From CAVXGU01 sp963761615 (lineage in GTDB: Bacteria > Acidobacteriota > Vicinamibacteria > Vicinamibacterales > CAVVIG01): 64,000 nt of DNA. Below the pieces are notes generated by a model. The model saw only the letters and a list, made by a program, of their open reading frames with translations, made no database searches and was not told the DNA's origin. Location: the NCBI GenBank assembly GCA_963761615.1, contig CAVXGU010000003.1, forward strand, positions 1,178,001-1,242,000, read 5' to 3'. Below, piece after piece: positions 7,987 through 17,285 of this stretch. The translations under genes were made by a program, and so were the position numbers. The first letter of the stretch is position 1. Each line of letters starts with the position of its first letter.

Positions 7987-10077
7987 ATGGAGGAGCAGGA
8001 ACAGCTCTGCGTCAACGCGATCCGGATGCTGTCGATCGATACGGTTCAGAAGGCGAATTCCGGACATCCGGGTATGCCGATGGGCGCGGCCGCGATGGCC
8101 TATGTCCTCTGGACGCGCCACCTGCGGCACAACCCGATGAACCCCGCGTGGCCCGACCGCGACCGGTTCGTGCTCTCGGCCGGGCACGCCAGTGCGCTGC
8201 TGTACAGTCTGCTGTTTCTGACTGGCTACGACCTCGCGATCGAGGATCTCGAACAGTTCCGCCAGTGGAAGAGTCGAACCCCAGGCCATCCTGAACACGG
8301 ATGCACGCCTGGTGTCGAGGTCACCACTGGGCCCCTCGGCCAAGGATTTGGCAACGGCGTCGGGCTGGCGATCGCGGAGCGGTGGCTCGCGGCGACCTTC
8401 AATCGTCACGGCGACGATGTCGTGGACCACTGCACTTACGTCCTCGCCAGCGATGGCGACATCATGGAAGGGGTGGCGTCGGAGGCGGCCTCGCTCGCCG
8501 GCACGCTTGGGCTCGGTCATCTGATCGTGCTCTACGACGCGAATCTGATCACCCTCTCCGCGACGACGAACGTCACGTTCTCGGAGGACGTGGGCGCGCG
8601 CTTCGACGCCTACGGCTGGCACGTGCAGCGGATCGACGGTCAGGACGTGGCGGCCGTCGATGCGGCGCTGACTGCGGCACGAGCCGCCGAGGATCGGCCG
8701 TCCCTCATCATCGGGCGCACGCACATCGGCTACGGCAGCCCGCACAAGCAGGACACGTGGCACGCGCACGGCGAACCGCTCGGGGTCGAGGAAGTGCGCC
8801 TGACGAAGCGCGCGCTCGGGTGGCCGGACGATCGCTCGTTCTATGTGCCGGACGAGGCGCTGCGGGAGTTTCGCGCGTGTGTCGATCGGGGCGTAGAACT
8901 CGAGGCGGCGTGGCAGCGCCGCGTGGACGCGTACGCGATCGCGCACCCCGACGTCTCGCCACAATTTGCGCGAGCGCTCGCGGGTGAGCTGCCCGAGGGC
9001 TGGGAGACGCATCTGCCGACGTTCACGCCGGCCGACGGCGAGATGGCGACGCGCGACGCGGGTGGCGCGGTCATCGCGGCGCTGGCGGGCGCGGTGACGA
9101 ATCTGGTCGGCGGCTCGGCGGATCTCAATCCATCGACGCGTACCGCGATGCCAGGATGCGGCGACTTCGAACACGCGCCTCGACCCCAGTCCGATGAAAG
9201 CCTGCCGACGCAGGGTACGGCCGGCGGCGTCTGGGGGTTCGCGGGACGCAATATACATTTCGGCCTGCGCGAGCACGCCATGGCTGCTGCGCTGACCGGA
9301 ATGGCGCTGCATGGCGGGGTGCGCCCGTTTGGCGCGACGTTCTTCTCGTTCTCGGACTATATGCGGCCGAGCATCCGGCTCGCGGCCCTGAGCAGGGCGC
9401 ACGTCATCTATGTCTGGACGCACGACAGCATCGCGCTGGGGGAGGACGGTCCAACCCATCAGCCCGTGGAACAGCTGGCCGGTCTGCGCGCGATGCCCAA
9501 CATGCTGGTCCTGCGACCGGGCGACGCCACAGAGACCGTGGAGGCGTGGCGCATCGCGCTCCGGCACAAGGACGGACCGGTCGGGCTCGTGCTCACGCGG
9601 CAGAAGCTGCCCGTGCTGGACCGCGCGGTGCTGGCCCCGGCATCTGGTCTCGCCCAGGGCGCGTACGTTCTTGCTGAGGCTGGCGCGTTGCCGCCGGAGG
9701 TGATCCTGATTGCGACGGGATCGGAGGTGTCGCTCGCCCTGGCGTCGCACGCGCGGCTCGCCGCCGACGGGATCCGGAGCCGCGTCGTGTCGATGCCCTG
9801 CTGGGAGCTGTTCGACGCCCAGCCGCAGGCATACCGTGACGCGGTGCTGCCACCGAGCGTTCGCGCGCGGGTCAGCATCGAGGCGGCCGCGCCGTTCGGA
9901 TGGGAGCGCTACGTCGGTTCAGGCGGCGCCATCATCGCCGTCGACGGCTTCGGCGCGTCCGCGCCTGGCCCCATCCTGATGCGCGCGTTCGGTTTCACGA
10001 CGGAACATGTTGTCGCGACGGCCCAGGCTGTCCTGCGACGCAGCCAAGGAGGTTCGCATGGAGAGACGGCCGGGTAA
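7987..10077 (+). CDS. tkt: Transketolase
   Basis: A 696-residue thiamine-diphosphate enzyme moving two-carbon units between sugar phosphates. The start at 7987 (MEEQEQLCVNAIRMLSID) is the family N-terminus; upstream in-frame codons are noise. Signatures: NSGHPGMPMGAAAMAY, TTGPLGQGFGNGVGLAIAER, the TPP site SDGDIMEGVASEAASLAGTL and THDSIALGEDGPTHQP. With transaldolase broken and G6PDH lost, its partner in this island is phosphoketolase, an arrangement that can recycle pentose and hexose phosphates to acetyl phosphate. Another transaldolase elsewhere in the genome cannot be excluded. Confidence 0.97.
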   Translation: MEEQEQLCVNAIRMLSIDTVQKANSGHPGMPMGAAAMAYVLWTRHLRHNPMNPAWPDRDRFVLSAGHASALLYSLLFLTGYDLAIEDLEQFRQWKSRTPGHPEHGCTPGVEVTTGPLGQGFGNGVGLAIAERWLAATFNRHGDDVVDHCTYVLASDGDIMEGVASEAASLAGTLGLGHLIVLYDANLITLSATTNVTFSEDVGARFDAYGWHVQRIDGQDVAAVDAALTAARAAEDRPSLIIGRTHIGYGSPHKQDTWHAHGEPLGVEEVRLTKRALGWPDDRSFYVPDEALREFRACVDRGVELEAAWQRRVDAYAIAHPDVSPQFARALAGELPEGWETHLPTFTPADGEMATRDAGGAVIAALAGAVTNLVGGSADLNPSTRTAMPGCGDFEHAPRPQSDESLPTQGTAGGVWGFAGRNIHFGLREHAMAAALTGMALHGGVRPFGATFFSFSDYMRPSIRLAALSRAHVIYVWTHDSIALGEDGPTHQPVEQLAGLRAMPNMLVLRPGDATETVEAWRIALRHKDGPVGLVLTRQKLPVLDRAVLAPASGLAQGAYVLAEAGALPPEVILIATGSEVSLALASHARLAADGIRSRVVSMPCWELFDAQPQAYRDAVLPPSVRARVSIEAAAPFGWERYVGSGGAIIAVDGFGASAPGPILMRAFGFTTEHVVATAQAVLRRSQGGSHGETAG

Positions 10078-10309
10078 CGAGACGCGGATGGACGAGGTCG
10101 GTGATGACCCCGGTCAGGTCGGACCGGACAGCGGCGGCCAGTCGGGTGACACGCAGGGACTCTCGGAGGCCGCCGACGCGGCCGATGAGAGCGTCGAAGA
10201 GCTGGCCGACACGGGTCAGGCCTACGAGGCCGAGGTGATCGAGGGCGTCGAAGATGCGGCGGATCATCCCGAGAGGCCCGTGCACTCCCACGAAGAGACG
10301 GGTCACTGA
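10058..10309 (+). CDS. Small acidic protein of unknown function
   Basis: An 83-residue protein rich in Asp, Glu, Gly and Gln (DEVGDDPGQVGPDSGGQSGD; ADAADESVEELADTG) with a His-rich end (HSHEETGH). The start at 10058 has AAGGAGG at 10047-10053, inside the 3' end of the transketolase gene, and the two reading frames overlap by 20 bases. No domain is recognised, and the composition suggests a disordered protein. The strong ribosome-binding site argues that it is translated, probably together with tkt. Confidence 0.6.
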   Translation: MERRPGNETRMDEVGDDPGQVGPDSGGQSGDTQGLSEAADAADESVEELADTGQAYEAEVIEGVEDAADHPERPVHSHEETGH

Positions 10310-10343
10310 TTTCCGAGTTTCCCGGCAGGCCCGGCGACGGCCG

Positions 10344-10361
10344 CTGTGCACTTGTGAACAG
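10344..10361. promoter_or_regulatory. Island dyad site, copy 3, upstream of metallothionein
   Basis: CTGTGCACTTGTGAACAG, one of the best matches to the shared 18-bp dyad (16 of 18 positions symmetric). It ends 58 bp upstream of the metallothionein ATG. Confidence 0.55.
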
Positions 10362-10419
10362 TCAGATGCAGTCGATGCGCGTACCGTCGCAAGAGGGAGA
10401 CAATGCGAGGAGAAACACG

Positions 10420-10575
10420 ATGACCAACCCCGACAAGTGCGCGCATCCGGCCTGCAAGTGTGTCGTCTCAAAAGCCAAAGATGGCCCGTACGGCAAGTAC
10501 TGCAGTGAACACTGCAAAGAGGCCGCGGACGAGATCGAGTTGCGCTGCGGCTGCCAGCATCCATCGTGCCGGTAA
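10420..10575 (+). CDS. Bacterial metallothionein-like Cys-rich protein
   Basis: A 51-residue protein with eight cysteines (positions 7, 12, 14, 28, 32, 43, 45, 50) and histidines next to them, arranged C-x4-CxC ... YGKYCSEHC ... CGC-x4-C. This matches the bacterial SmtA/BmtA metallothionein pattern, which binds zinc or other soft metals in the cytoplasm. A GAGGAG ribosome-binding site precedes the ATG. It stands alone under an island dyad at 10344-10361, so stress or low-oxygen control rather than a metal sensor is suggested by position. No SmtB-type operator is seen. Confidence 0.85.
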   Translation: MTNPDKCAHPACKCVVSKAKDGPYGKYCSEHCKEAADEIELRCGCQHPSCR

Positions 10576-10640
10576 GCTGAAGCCCCGTCCACGACAAGGA
10601 CTCTTGCCGCCGTGCACCTCGCGTCAGAGCCGCTCGGCGG

Positions 10641-10853
10641 CTATCGGGTGACGGCTCTCGACGCCTGCGGCGGCTGGTGGATCCGCGGCACCCGCGACAG
10701 GTTCTGGGTCATGACGTAGGTGCCGATTGCCACCAGCATCAACACCAGGCCGACCCAGAAATACCAGTGGTGATGCACATGCCGCCAGTCGGGGACGCGC
10801 CGGCGCTCTTCGTGATGGTGGCCGCCGTTGTGCCGGTGATGGTGCTCGCTCAT
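10641..10853 (-). CDS. Small His-rich single-pass membrane protein
   Basis: A 70-residue protein starting MSEHHHRHNGGHHHEERRR, then one membrane helix (WYFWVGLVLMLVAIGTYVM) and a short C-terminal tail. An AGGA box precedes the ATG at 10853; the frame is open further upstream but that part is not protein-like. The His-rich cytoplasmic N-terminus could bind metal, which would fit the neighbouring metallothionein, but no known family is recognised and this is inference from composition. Confidence 0.65.
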   Translation of the reverse strand: MSEHHHRHNGGHHHEERRRVPDWRHVHHHWYFWVGLVLMLVAIGTYVMTQNLSRVPRIHQPPQASRAVTR

Positions 10854-10955
10854 GTGTCCTGGATTCTTCGCCTCTTGAAGCCGTGCCTCGAGTCCGGTCG
10901 TGGACCCGCCCGGACGGTCTCGTGGAACAGGCACTCGTCTCGCGTCGCACCGAGA

Positions 10956-11525
10956 CTACGCGCAGCAAGACTGCTTCTTGCCGTCGTGGAGTTCTGCGCC
11001 CGGCAGCATCGCCTTGCTCCCGGCCACCTCGTTGCGCGTGCCGTGGGCGATCACCACGAACTTACCGGCCTTGATCAACGTCTCGTATTTCAGCACGCTG
11101 TCTTTGGGAATGCCGATCCCGTACAGACCGGCGCCCAAGGCGCTCATTCCCCCGACCACCGTCGCCCCCTCCAGCGCCCCGACGACCCAGGCCACGAGCG
11201 GCCCTGCCGCGAAGAGCGGTCCGATCCCCGGAATGACGAACAGCGCCGACCCGAAGAGCATCCCCCAGAGTCCGCCCCAGAACGCGCCCGTCTTGCCCCA
11301 CGCCATCATGCGATCACCGGTGTTGTAGTACCCGACCACGCCTTCCTCGGTGGAGTAGTCTCTGCCCACGATGGAGAGCTTGTGCAGGTCGAAGCCAGAT
11401 TTCGCGAGCGCGCGGACCGCCTCTTCGGCGGCGCGGTGGCTCTCGTAGACGGCGACGGCGCTCCCATGTGCCGATGTCTCTGAGCGGGCCGGTGTTTCTG
11501 GTGCGAGCGTCGCGTGTCCTGCCAT
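10956..11525 (-). CDS. YflT/general-stress-type protein with glycine-rich membrane core (paralogue 1)
   Basis: A 189-residue protein. Residues about 22-60 (SAVAVYESHRAAEEAVRALA; LSIVGRDY) resemble the YflT/GspM heat- and general-stress domain. A glycine-rich hydrophobic hairpin follows (GAFWGGLWGMLFGSALFVIP; GPLFAAGPLVAWVVGALEG), and the protein ends in KKQSCCA. The same architecture, including the IPGxGPxxAAGPxVA block, recurs in the protein at 24481-25164, so the two are paralogues. An island dyad lies 84 bp upstream of the start. The location is presumably the inner membrane; biochemical function is unknown. Confidence 0.8.
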   Translation of the reverse strand: MAGHATLAPETPARSETSAHGSAVAVYESHRAAEEAVRALAKSGFDLHKLSIVGRDYSTEEGVVGYYNTGDRMMAWGKTGAFWGGLWGMLFGSALFVIPGIGPLFAAGPLVAWVVGALEGATVVGGMSALGAGLYGIGIPKDSVLKYETLIKAGKFVVIAHGTRNEVAGSKAMLPGAELHDGKKQSCCA

Positions 11526-11956
11526 GGTAGAGCCCCTCCGTTGTGAATGATCCCGAAAGCCGATTCGACGATCCCAGCGACCACGATGCGCTGAACCCAC
11601 GAAAACCGATGTTCAAAAGTGGACTGACGTGACCCGCGCCGGCGCCCGCTGCACCGGCTTCCGCCCGGATCCCGGAATAGTTCCCATCCGCCGCCCCGGA
11701 GCTGCGGTGGCCGCCGCGAGGCGTGCGTGTTCACGAGCGGGATGTCCCCCCTCCTCCTCAGACGAGCCGCGAGCGTCGTAATGACGATCGACAGGCCGTC
11801 TTCCGACTCACCAGTCCGGTGGCGGACGGCGTCCAGATCGATCGCCAACCGGGTCCGGCTGGAGGGTTCCCAGTGGCAAAGGAGCGCCCGCCCGCACGTC
11901 CGTGCGCTCGGAGATGGCCGCCCTGTAGTGGTGCAACTCGCGTTCGGGCGTCGCCA
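11526..11956. other. Non-coding interval before glgP
   Basis: About 430 bases between two minus-strand genes. Apart from the dyad at 11609-11626 I see no gene with a ribosome-binding site or recognisable protein features; the open frames here translate to Arg/Ser-rich sequence without motifs. Confidence 0.4.
11609..11626. promoter_or_regulatory. Island dyad site, copy 4, upstream of stress paralogue 1
   Basis: ATGTTCAAAAGTGGACTG, island-type dyad, 84 bp upstream of the start at 11525. This is the same distance as the dyad in front of the paralogue at 24481-25164 (83 bp). Confidence 0.45.
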
Positions 11957-14503
11957 TCATCGTTGCCAGAGGATGCGAGCGAATTCCAGGGGAATCGCGA
12001 CTCCGGAGCGCCGAGGAATCACGCGCGCCGTGTAGTCGTTCGCCGGACGCGTCGTGGGCACTGTCGCGTGATAGACCCAGGGGCTGGCTGGGTCAGGTTG
12101 CGGCCGCGCGCACGTCATGTCCGCGCGGACGGGGTCGCCGCCATCCGGTCCGTCCGCACACAGTTCGACGCGCACCGCGTGCGGGTCGAGACCGTTCAGA
12201 AAGAGCTCAACCTCGAACCTGTGGTGCTCCGCACGTGTGTCGACCCGCACCTCCCCGAAGCGCAGCGCGCTCCACTTCCGGTCCACTTGGTGCTGCCAGT
12301 CGAGCAACTGACTCGCCACGGCGCCCTTGTTCGCCGCACGCTCACGGTAGGCGGCGGCCGCCGGGAGGTAGTGGCGCTCGGTGTATTCGCACACCGTCCG
12401 GGTGGTGGAGAAGCGCGGTGTCAACCGCGCCAGACTTTCCCGCATTCGCGCGACCCAGGCGGTCGGAATGCCATGCTCGTCACGGGCGTAGAACTCCGGA
12501 ATCACCGTCCGCTCGAGCAGGTCGTAGAGGGCCTCGGCTTCAACCGCGTCCCAGGCCGGATCGTCGCCATGCTCCTGGCCATCCCCCAGCGCCCAGCCCA
12601 CGTCAGGCGTGTAGGCTTCCGCCCACCAGCCGTCCAATTCCGACAGATTGAGGCCGCCATTGACGAGCACCTTCATACCGCTCGTGCCGGACGCCTCCCA
12701 GGGGCGGCGCGGCGTGTTGAGCCAGACATCCACGCCCTGTACCAGGTGCTCCGTCAGCTGCATGTCATCGTCGCTGAGGAAGATGGCGTGCGGACGGACC
12801 GCGGGCTGGCGAATGAAGTGAATCCATTGCTGGATGAGCGCTTGTCCGGCCGCGTCTGCGGGATGGGCCTTGCCGGCCAAGACAAGCTGCACCGGGCGCC
12901 GCGCGTCGGTCAACAGTCGAAGCAGCCGCTCCGGACTGTGGAGCAGCAGGTTCGGTCGCTTGTACGTCGCGAAGCGGCGCGCAAAGCCCAATGTCAAGGC
13001 GTGGGGATCGAATAGATGCGTCGCCCCATCCACCGCCTCCGGCGACGCCCCGGCGATGGCCAGTTGTCCGGAAAGTCGCTCGCGCACGTAGCCCACGAGC
13101 GCCGTGCTGGCGGCCGTGCGAAATTGCCAGACTCTGGAGTCGGAGATGCGGCGGATGTCCTGCTCCAGGTTGTCCGTCGGCGTCTGCCAGCGGTCCTTTC
13201 CACAGGCTTCCGTCCAGAGATCATCGGCTGGTGCCGAGTCCCAGGTCGGCATGTGGACGCCGTTCGTCACATGTCCGACGGGCACATCGTGCTCTGGCCA
13301 GTGCGGAAACAGAGGCTCGAACAGGTGTCGGCTGACCTGCCCATGCAAGCGACTCACCCCGTTCACCGCCCCGCTCCCGCGGATGGCCAGATAGGCCATG
13401 TTGAACGGCTCCGACGCGTCGTCCGCATTCTGACGGCCCAGGGCCAGCAGATCGTGGAGGGTCACGCCGAGTATCTTCTCGGCATAGGCTCCAAGGTATT
13501 GCTCGATGAGCGCCGGAGCGAACCGATCGAATCCCGCGGCGACGGGAGTGTGCGTGGTGAAGAGGTTCCCCGCACGCGTGGCAGCCAGCGCGACGTCGAA
13601 GGGTTGCCCCGCGTCTTCCATGAAGCTTCGGGCGCGATCCAACACCGCGAAGGCCGCATGCCCTTCGTTCAAGTGACAGACGTCCGGTGTGATGCCCAGC
13701 GCGCCGAGCAACCGCCAGCCACCAATCCCGAGCAGCAGTTCTTGCTTCAGTCGCACCTCCGGCCCGCCCCCGTACAGCTCGCTGGTAATCGTTCGATGAG
13801 CCGGGACGTTCGCTGCGTCATTGCTATCGAGCAGATAGAGCTTGATCCGGCCCGCCTGGACCTGCCAGGCACGCAGCCAGACCGAGGAACCGGGCAGAGC
13901 GATCTCCAATCGGACCCACTCGCCGTTCGGACGCCGAACGGGCATGATCGGCAACTGTCCAGGGTCGTTGTATGGGTAGAGCGCTTGTTGCGCGCCGTCG
14001 TTGTCAATCACCTGGCGAAAATAGCCTTGCTGGTAGAGCAGTCCGACACCGACCACCGGGACGCCCAGATCGCTGGCCGCCTTGAGCTGATCGCCCGCCA
14101 CGTTGCCCAGTCCGCCTGAGTAGATCGGAAGCGCTTCGCTCAGCATGAATTCCATGCTGAAATACGCGACCGACGTCAAGGGGGCGCGCGGATGTTCTCG
14201 TTGAAACCACGCCGGCGCCGCCGCCGCGTGACGCGTGGCGTTCAGCAGATCGTCAACGCTCTTGCGAAAGCCAGGCTCGTTCAGCTGTTGCTCGAGGGTA
14301 TCTCGCGACACGGTCTGCAGGACGACCCAGGGATTGTGCGTCAGGTCCCACAGGACGGGATCGAGCGTGCGCCAGACGCCGTCGGTCGCATGGTTCCAGG
14401 ACCAGCGCATATCCAGTGCCAGCGCCGCGAGGGAATCGAACCCCTCGATCTCGGTGGGCAGGAGGTTGTAGATCGGATGGCTGACACGGGGGTGTGTGCT
14501 CAT
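11957..14503 (-). CDS. glgP: Alpha-glucan (glycogen) phosphorylase
   Basis: An 848-residue PLP-dependent phosphorylase releasing glucose-1-phosphate from glycogen or maltodextrin. It belongs to the short alpha-glucan phosphorylase group with an N-terminal extension (NLLPTEIEGFDSLAALALDM). Seen: YSGGLGNVAGDQLKAASDLG, GYFRQVIDNDG, ATYKRPNLLLHSPERL, and the PLP-lysine block ASGTSGMKVLVNGGLNLSEL. The ATG at 14503 overlaps the stop of a 42-codon upstream frame (ATGA), so it is probably translationally coupled. In the island it would feed hexose phosphate to pgi and phosphoketolase. Confidence 0.95.
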   Translation of the reverse strand: MSTHPRVSHPIYNLLPTEIEGFDSLAALALDMRWSWNHATDGVWRTLDPVLWDLTHNPWVVLQTVSRDTLEQQLNEPGFRKSVDDLLNATRHAAAAPAWFQREHPRAPLTSVAYFSMEFMLSEALPIYSGGLGNVAGDQLKAASDLGVPVVGVGLLYQQGYFRQVIDNDGAQQALYPYNDPGQLPIMPVRRPNGEWVRLEIALPGSSVWLRAWQVQAGRIKLYLLDSNDAANVPAHRTITSELYGGGPEVRLKQELLLGIGGWRLLGALGITPDVCHLNEGHAAFAVLDRARSFMEDAGQPFDVALAATRAGNLFTTHTPVAAGFDRFAPALIEQYLGAYAEKILGVTLHDLLALGRQNADDASEPFNMAYLAIRGSGAVNGVSRLHGQVSRHLFEPLFPHWPEHDVPVGHVTNGVHMPTWDSAPADDLWTEACGKDRWQTPTDNLEQDIRRISDSRVWQFRTAASTALVGYVRERLSGQLAIAGASPEAVDGATHLFDPHALTLGFARRFATYKRPNLLLHSPERLLRLLTDARRPVQLVLAGKAHPADAAGQALIQQWIHFIRQPAVRPHAIFLSDDDMQLTEHLVQGVDVWLNTPRRPWEASGTSGMKVLVNGGLNLSELDGWWAEAYTPDVGWALGDGQEHGDDPAWDAVEAEALYDLLERTVIPEFYARDEHGIPTAWVARMRESLARLTPRFSTTRTVCEYTERHYLPAAAAYRERAANKGAVASQLLDWQHQVDRKWSALRFGEVRVDTRAEHHRFEVELFLNGLDPHAVRVELCADGPDGGDPVRADMTCARPQPDPASPWVYHATVPTTRPANDYTARVIPRRSGVAIPLEFARILWQR

Positions 14504-14628
14504 GCGGTAAGGCCTTTGTGCTTCCCAGACGGCGCCGCCAGCGTCTCGCTGACGATCGTCTGCGCTTCGTCGACGATGCGGCGCAGATGATCCGCGCCCT
14601 TGACCGTCGCGCCTCGAATGACGTCCAT
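14500..14628 (-). CDS. 42-residue ORF coupled to glgP
   Basis: A short frame, MDVIRGATVKGADHLRRIVD followed by EAQTIVSETL and a basic tail ending KGLTA. The ATG at 14628 has AAGGAA a few bases upstream and the stop TGA overlaps the glgP ATG. The predicted peptide is a single amphipathic helix. It could be a real micro-protein, a translation-coupling leader, or the end of a lost gene; nothing similar is recognised. Confidence 0.45.
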   Translation of the reverse strand: MDVIRGATVKGADHLRRIVDEAQTIVSETLAAPSGKHKGLTA

Positions 14629-14676
14629 CGGGTTCCTTCCGCGTCGGGCGAGGTGCCGGAAGCTCCGCGGTCCGGC

Positions 14677-17283
14677 CTACCGTTTGCGGATCTCGCGTTC
14701 CGCCTGGAGCCAGTCCCGCTCGGCCGGGCTTCGCCCCTGGAGGCGCTGCTCGTAGATCTCATAGGCGCGTCTTGCGATCTCTGGCGTCAGGTCGGGCGTG
14801 CCTCTGGCCAGGAGCGGCGCGGCGGTTGGGTCGAACACCCGATACGCAAGCAGTTTCACGCGGTCGTTCACGAGGAACCACGCCAGCGCATAGCCCCACA
14901 CGAACAGCGCCCAGCCCCAGCCGATGGGCGTCATGAACAACCCATAGACGGCAATGAGCGTGGCCGCCGTCTGCGTCCCGAGCACCGCCACCCACAGGAT
15001 CCGCGCCGGGCGGATGGACCAGAACGAGCGGCGCGTGCGTGTCAAGAAGATCGTCAGGTGTCCGGCCACTGACAGCTTCAAGTACATCAGGGTCTGGATG
15101 TGCGCGCGGTCGAGGTGAAAGACGCGCTCGCCGAGATAGAACAGGCCAAAGGCCGCGACGACCCCGATGACGCCGAGCACCGTGGAGATCCCCAGCACGA
15201 GGCGCATGTTCCAGGCTTCCGGCGTGTCCTTGTAATGGACGTTGTCATAGGCGATCGACAGGATGGCGCCGTCGTTGAGCAGCGCCAGTATGACGATCAT
15301 CACCGCGGTGACGGGATAGAAATTGAAGACGAGGATGGCCAGCGTCATGAACAGGAGCACGCGCAGCGTTTCAGCGATCCGGTACATGGCGTAGCTGTTC
15401 ATCCGCTGGAAGATCTTCCGGCTCTCCTTGATCGCGTCGATAATCACCGACAGGCCGGGCGCCAGCAGCACGATGGACGCCGCGGCGCGCGCGGCGTCGG
15501 TCGCGCCAGACACGGCGATGCCGCAGTCGGCCTTCTTCAGCGCAGGGGCGTCGTTCACCCCGTCGCCGGTCATGCCGACGATGTGGCCGCGTCGCTGCAG
15601 CACGTCCACGATGTGGAACTTGTGCTCGGGAAACACCTGTGCGAATCCGTCCGCCTGCTCGATCGACGCCGCCTGTGCCGCCGTCGCGTCCTGCTTGGTG
15701 TCGCCCAGGCTGCTGGCGTCGAGGATGTTCGTGCCCAACCCCAGCTGTCGCGCCGTTTCTCTCGCGATGGCGACCTGATCGCCCGTCACCATCTTGACCG
15801 TCACGCCCATCTGGCGAGCGCTGGCGATCGTGGCTTTGGCCTGCTCGCGCGGCGGATCGAACAACGGCAGCACGCCGACGAACTTCCACTGGTCTGGCTG
15901 ATCGGCCCGGGCCACGCCCAATGAACGGAAACCGCGGGCCGCGAACGCATTGACGGCCTCTTCGACGGCCGGCGTCACCGCGCCCACGTTCTTCGATATC
16001 TCGAGAAGGACCTGTGGCGCCCCCTTGGCCACGAAGAACTGTCGTCCGTCCCTGCCCTTGACCGTGGCTTCGGTGCGCTTGTGCACGGGGTCGAACGGCT
16101 GGAAATGCAGAACCTGGTAGTCTTTCAGCGCCTGATCGTCCTTCACGCCGCCGATCACCGCGAGGTCGATCGTGTCCTTGTCTTCCGCGCGTGACGCGAG
16201 GGCAGCCCAGAGAATGACCTGCGCGGCCGGGATCCCGTCGACGCTGAATGGCTCGCCCAGCGTCAGCGTGTTCTGGGTCAGGGTGCCGGTCTTGTCCGAG
16301 CACAGCACATCCACGCCGGCGAGCTCTTCGATTGCCGACAGCCGGGTCACGATCGCTTGCTTCTTCGCCAGGAGCCGCGCGCCGACGGCCATGGTCACGG
16401 ACAGCACGGTGGGCATGGCCACGGGGATCGCGGCGACGAGCAGCACCAGGGCGAACTCCAAGGTGTCGAGCATCGGGTCGCCACGGAAGAGGGCGACGGT
16501 CACGATCAACACGACCAGCGCCACGGCGAGGATGATCAGGTAATCGCCGATCTTCAGCACGGCACGTTGGAAATGGCTGACGGTATGAGCCTCCTGGACC
16601 AGTTGCGCCGTCTTGCCAAAGTACGTATTCGCGCCGGTGGCGTAGACCATGGCGTCGATCTCGCCCTGGCGGATGATCGACCCGGAATAGACAGCCTCGC
16701 CGGTCTTACGTGTGGCGGGCAACGATTCGCCGGTCAGCGCGGACTGGTCCACCTCCAGGGGATCGCCTGCCAGCAGTCGCGCATCGGCTGGCACGATGTC
16801 GCCCAGTCGTAGCCGGATGACGTCACCGGGTACGAGTTCACGCGCGGCCGGCGTCGTCCACTTCCCATCACGCTTCACCCTGGCTTTGACCGCCAGCTTG
16901 GCCTTCAGAGCCGCGATGGCGTTGCCCGCCTGGTGTTCTTCCCAGAATCCGACGACGGCGTTGGACGCGAGTAACAGAAGGATGATGAAGAAATCCAGCC
17001 AGTGCCGGACGACGCCAGACAGGATCACCGCACTTTCGATCATCCACGGGATGGGTCCCCAGAAGTACGTGAGGAACTTCAGGAACGCATTGGTCTTCTG
17101 TTCGGCAATCTCGTTCGGCCCATACTGGGTCAGGCGCTTCTGCGCTTCGGCGCCGGTGAGGCCATCCGGCGACGACCCCAGCTTCTTTTCCACGTCTGCC
17201 AGCGGCAGCGTCTTCAGATCGTCCTTCGTGCCGGGCGTGGGCCCCGGCTTCGATTCAGGAGGCGTCGATGTGTCTCTCGCCAT
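14677..17283 (-). CDS. P-type H+-exporting ATPase (P3A type)
   Basis: An 868-residue cation pump of the plant/fungal plasma-membrane H+-ATPase type. The start at 17283 has AAAGGG upstream and follows a Pro-rich N-terminus (TPPESKPGPTPGTKDD). Seen in order: the cation ATPase N-terminal domain, TGESLPATRKTG (actuator), VLCSDKTGTLTQNTLTLGE with the phosphorylated Asp, KGAPQVLLEI, MVTGDQVAIARETARQLGLG, and VGMTGDGVNDAPALKKADCG, plus about ten membrane helices. It would expel protons at the expense of ATP in the inner membrane. It lies in the phosphoketolase-glgP run of minus-strand genes and may protect against acetate-linked acidification (inference). Confidence 0.93.
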   Translation of the reverse strand: MARDTSTPPESKPGPTPGTKDDLKTLPLADVEKKLGSSPDGLTGAEAQKRLTQYGPNEIAEQKTNAFLKFLTYFWGPIPWMIESAVILSGVVRHWLDFFIILLLLASNAVVGFWEEHQAGNAIAALKAKLAVKARVKRDGKWTTPAARELVPGDVIRLRLGDIVPADARLLAGDPLEVDQSALTGESLPATRKTGEAVYSGSIIRQGEIDAMVYATGANTYFGKTAQLVQEAHTVSHFQRAVLKIGDYLIILAVALVVLIVTVALFRGDPMLDTLEFALVLLVAAIPVAMPTVLSVTMAVGARLLAKKQAIVTRLSAIEELAGVDVLCSDKTGTLTQNTLTLGEPFSVDGIPAAQVILWAALASRAEDKDTIDLAVIGGVKDDQALKDYQVLHFQPFDPVHKRTEATVKGRDGRQFFVAKGAPQVLLEISKNVGAVTPAVEEAVNAFAARGFRSLGVARADQPDQWKFVGVLPLFDPPREQAKATIASARQMGVTVKMVTGDQVAIARETARQLGLGTNILDASSLGDTKQDATAAQAASIEQADGFAQVFPEHKFHIVDVLQRRGHIVGMTGDGVNDAPALKKADCGIAVSGATDAARAAASIVLLAPGLSVIIDAIKESRKIFQRMNSYAMYRIAETLRVLLFMTLAILVFNFYPVTAVMIVILALLNDGAILSIAYDNVHYKDTPEAWNMRLVLGISTVLGVIGVVAAFGLFYLGERVFHLDRAHIQTLMYLKLSVAGHLTIFLTRTRRSFWSIRPARILWVAVLGTQTAATLIAVYGLFMTPIGWGWALFVWGYALAWFLVNDRVKLLAYRVFDPTAAPLLARGTPDLTPEIARRAYEIYEQRLQGRSPAERDWLQAEREIRKR

Positions 17284-17285
17284 CG

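Noticed and set aside
7945..9750. 601-codon minus-strand open frame opposite transketolase
   Set aside because: Shadow frame produced by third-position GC bias; no protein features, and transketolase motifs are complete on the other strand.
10900..10940. Possible dyad half GTGGAACAG upstream of the His-rich membrane protein
   Set aside because: Spacing is off by one and the left half is absent.
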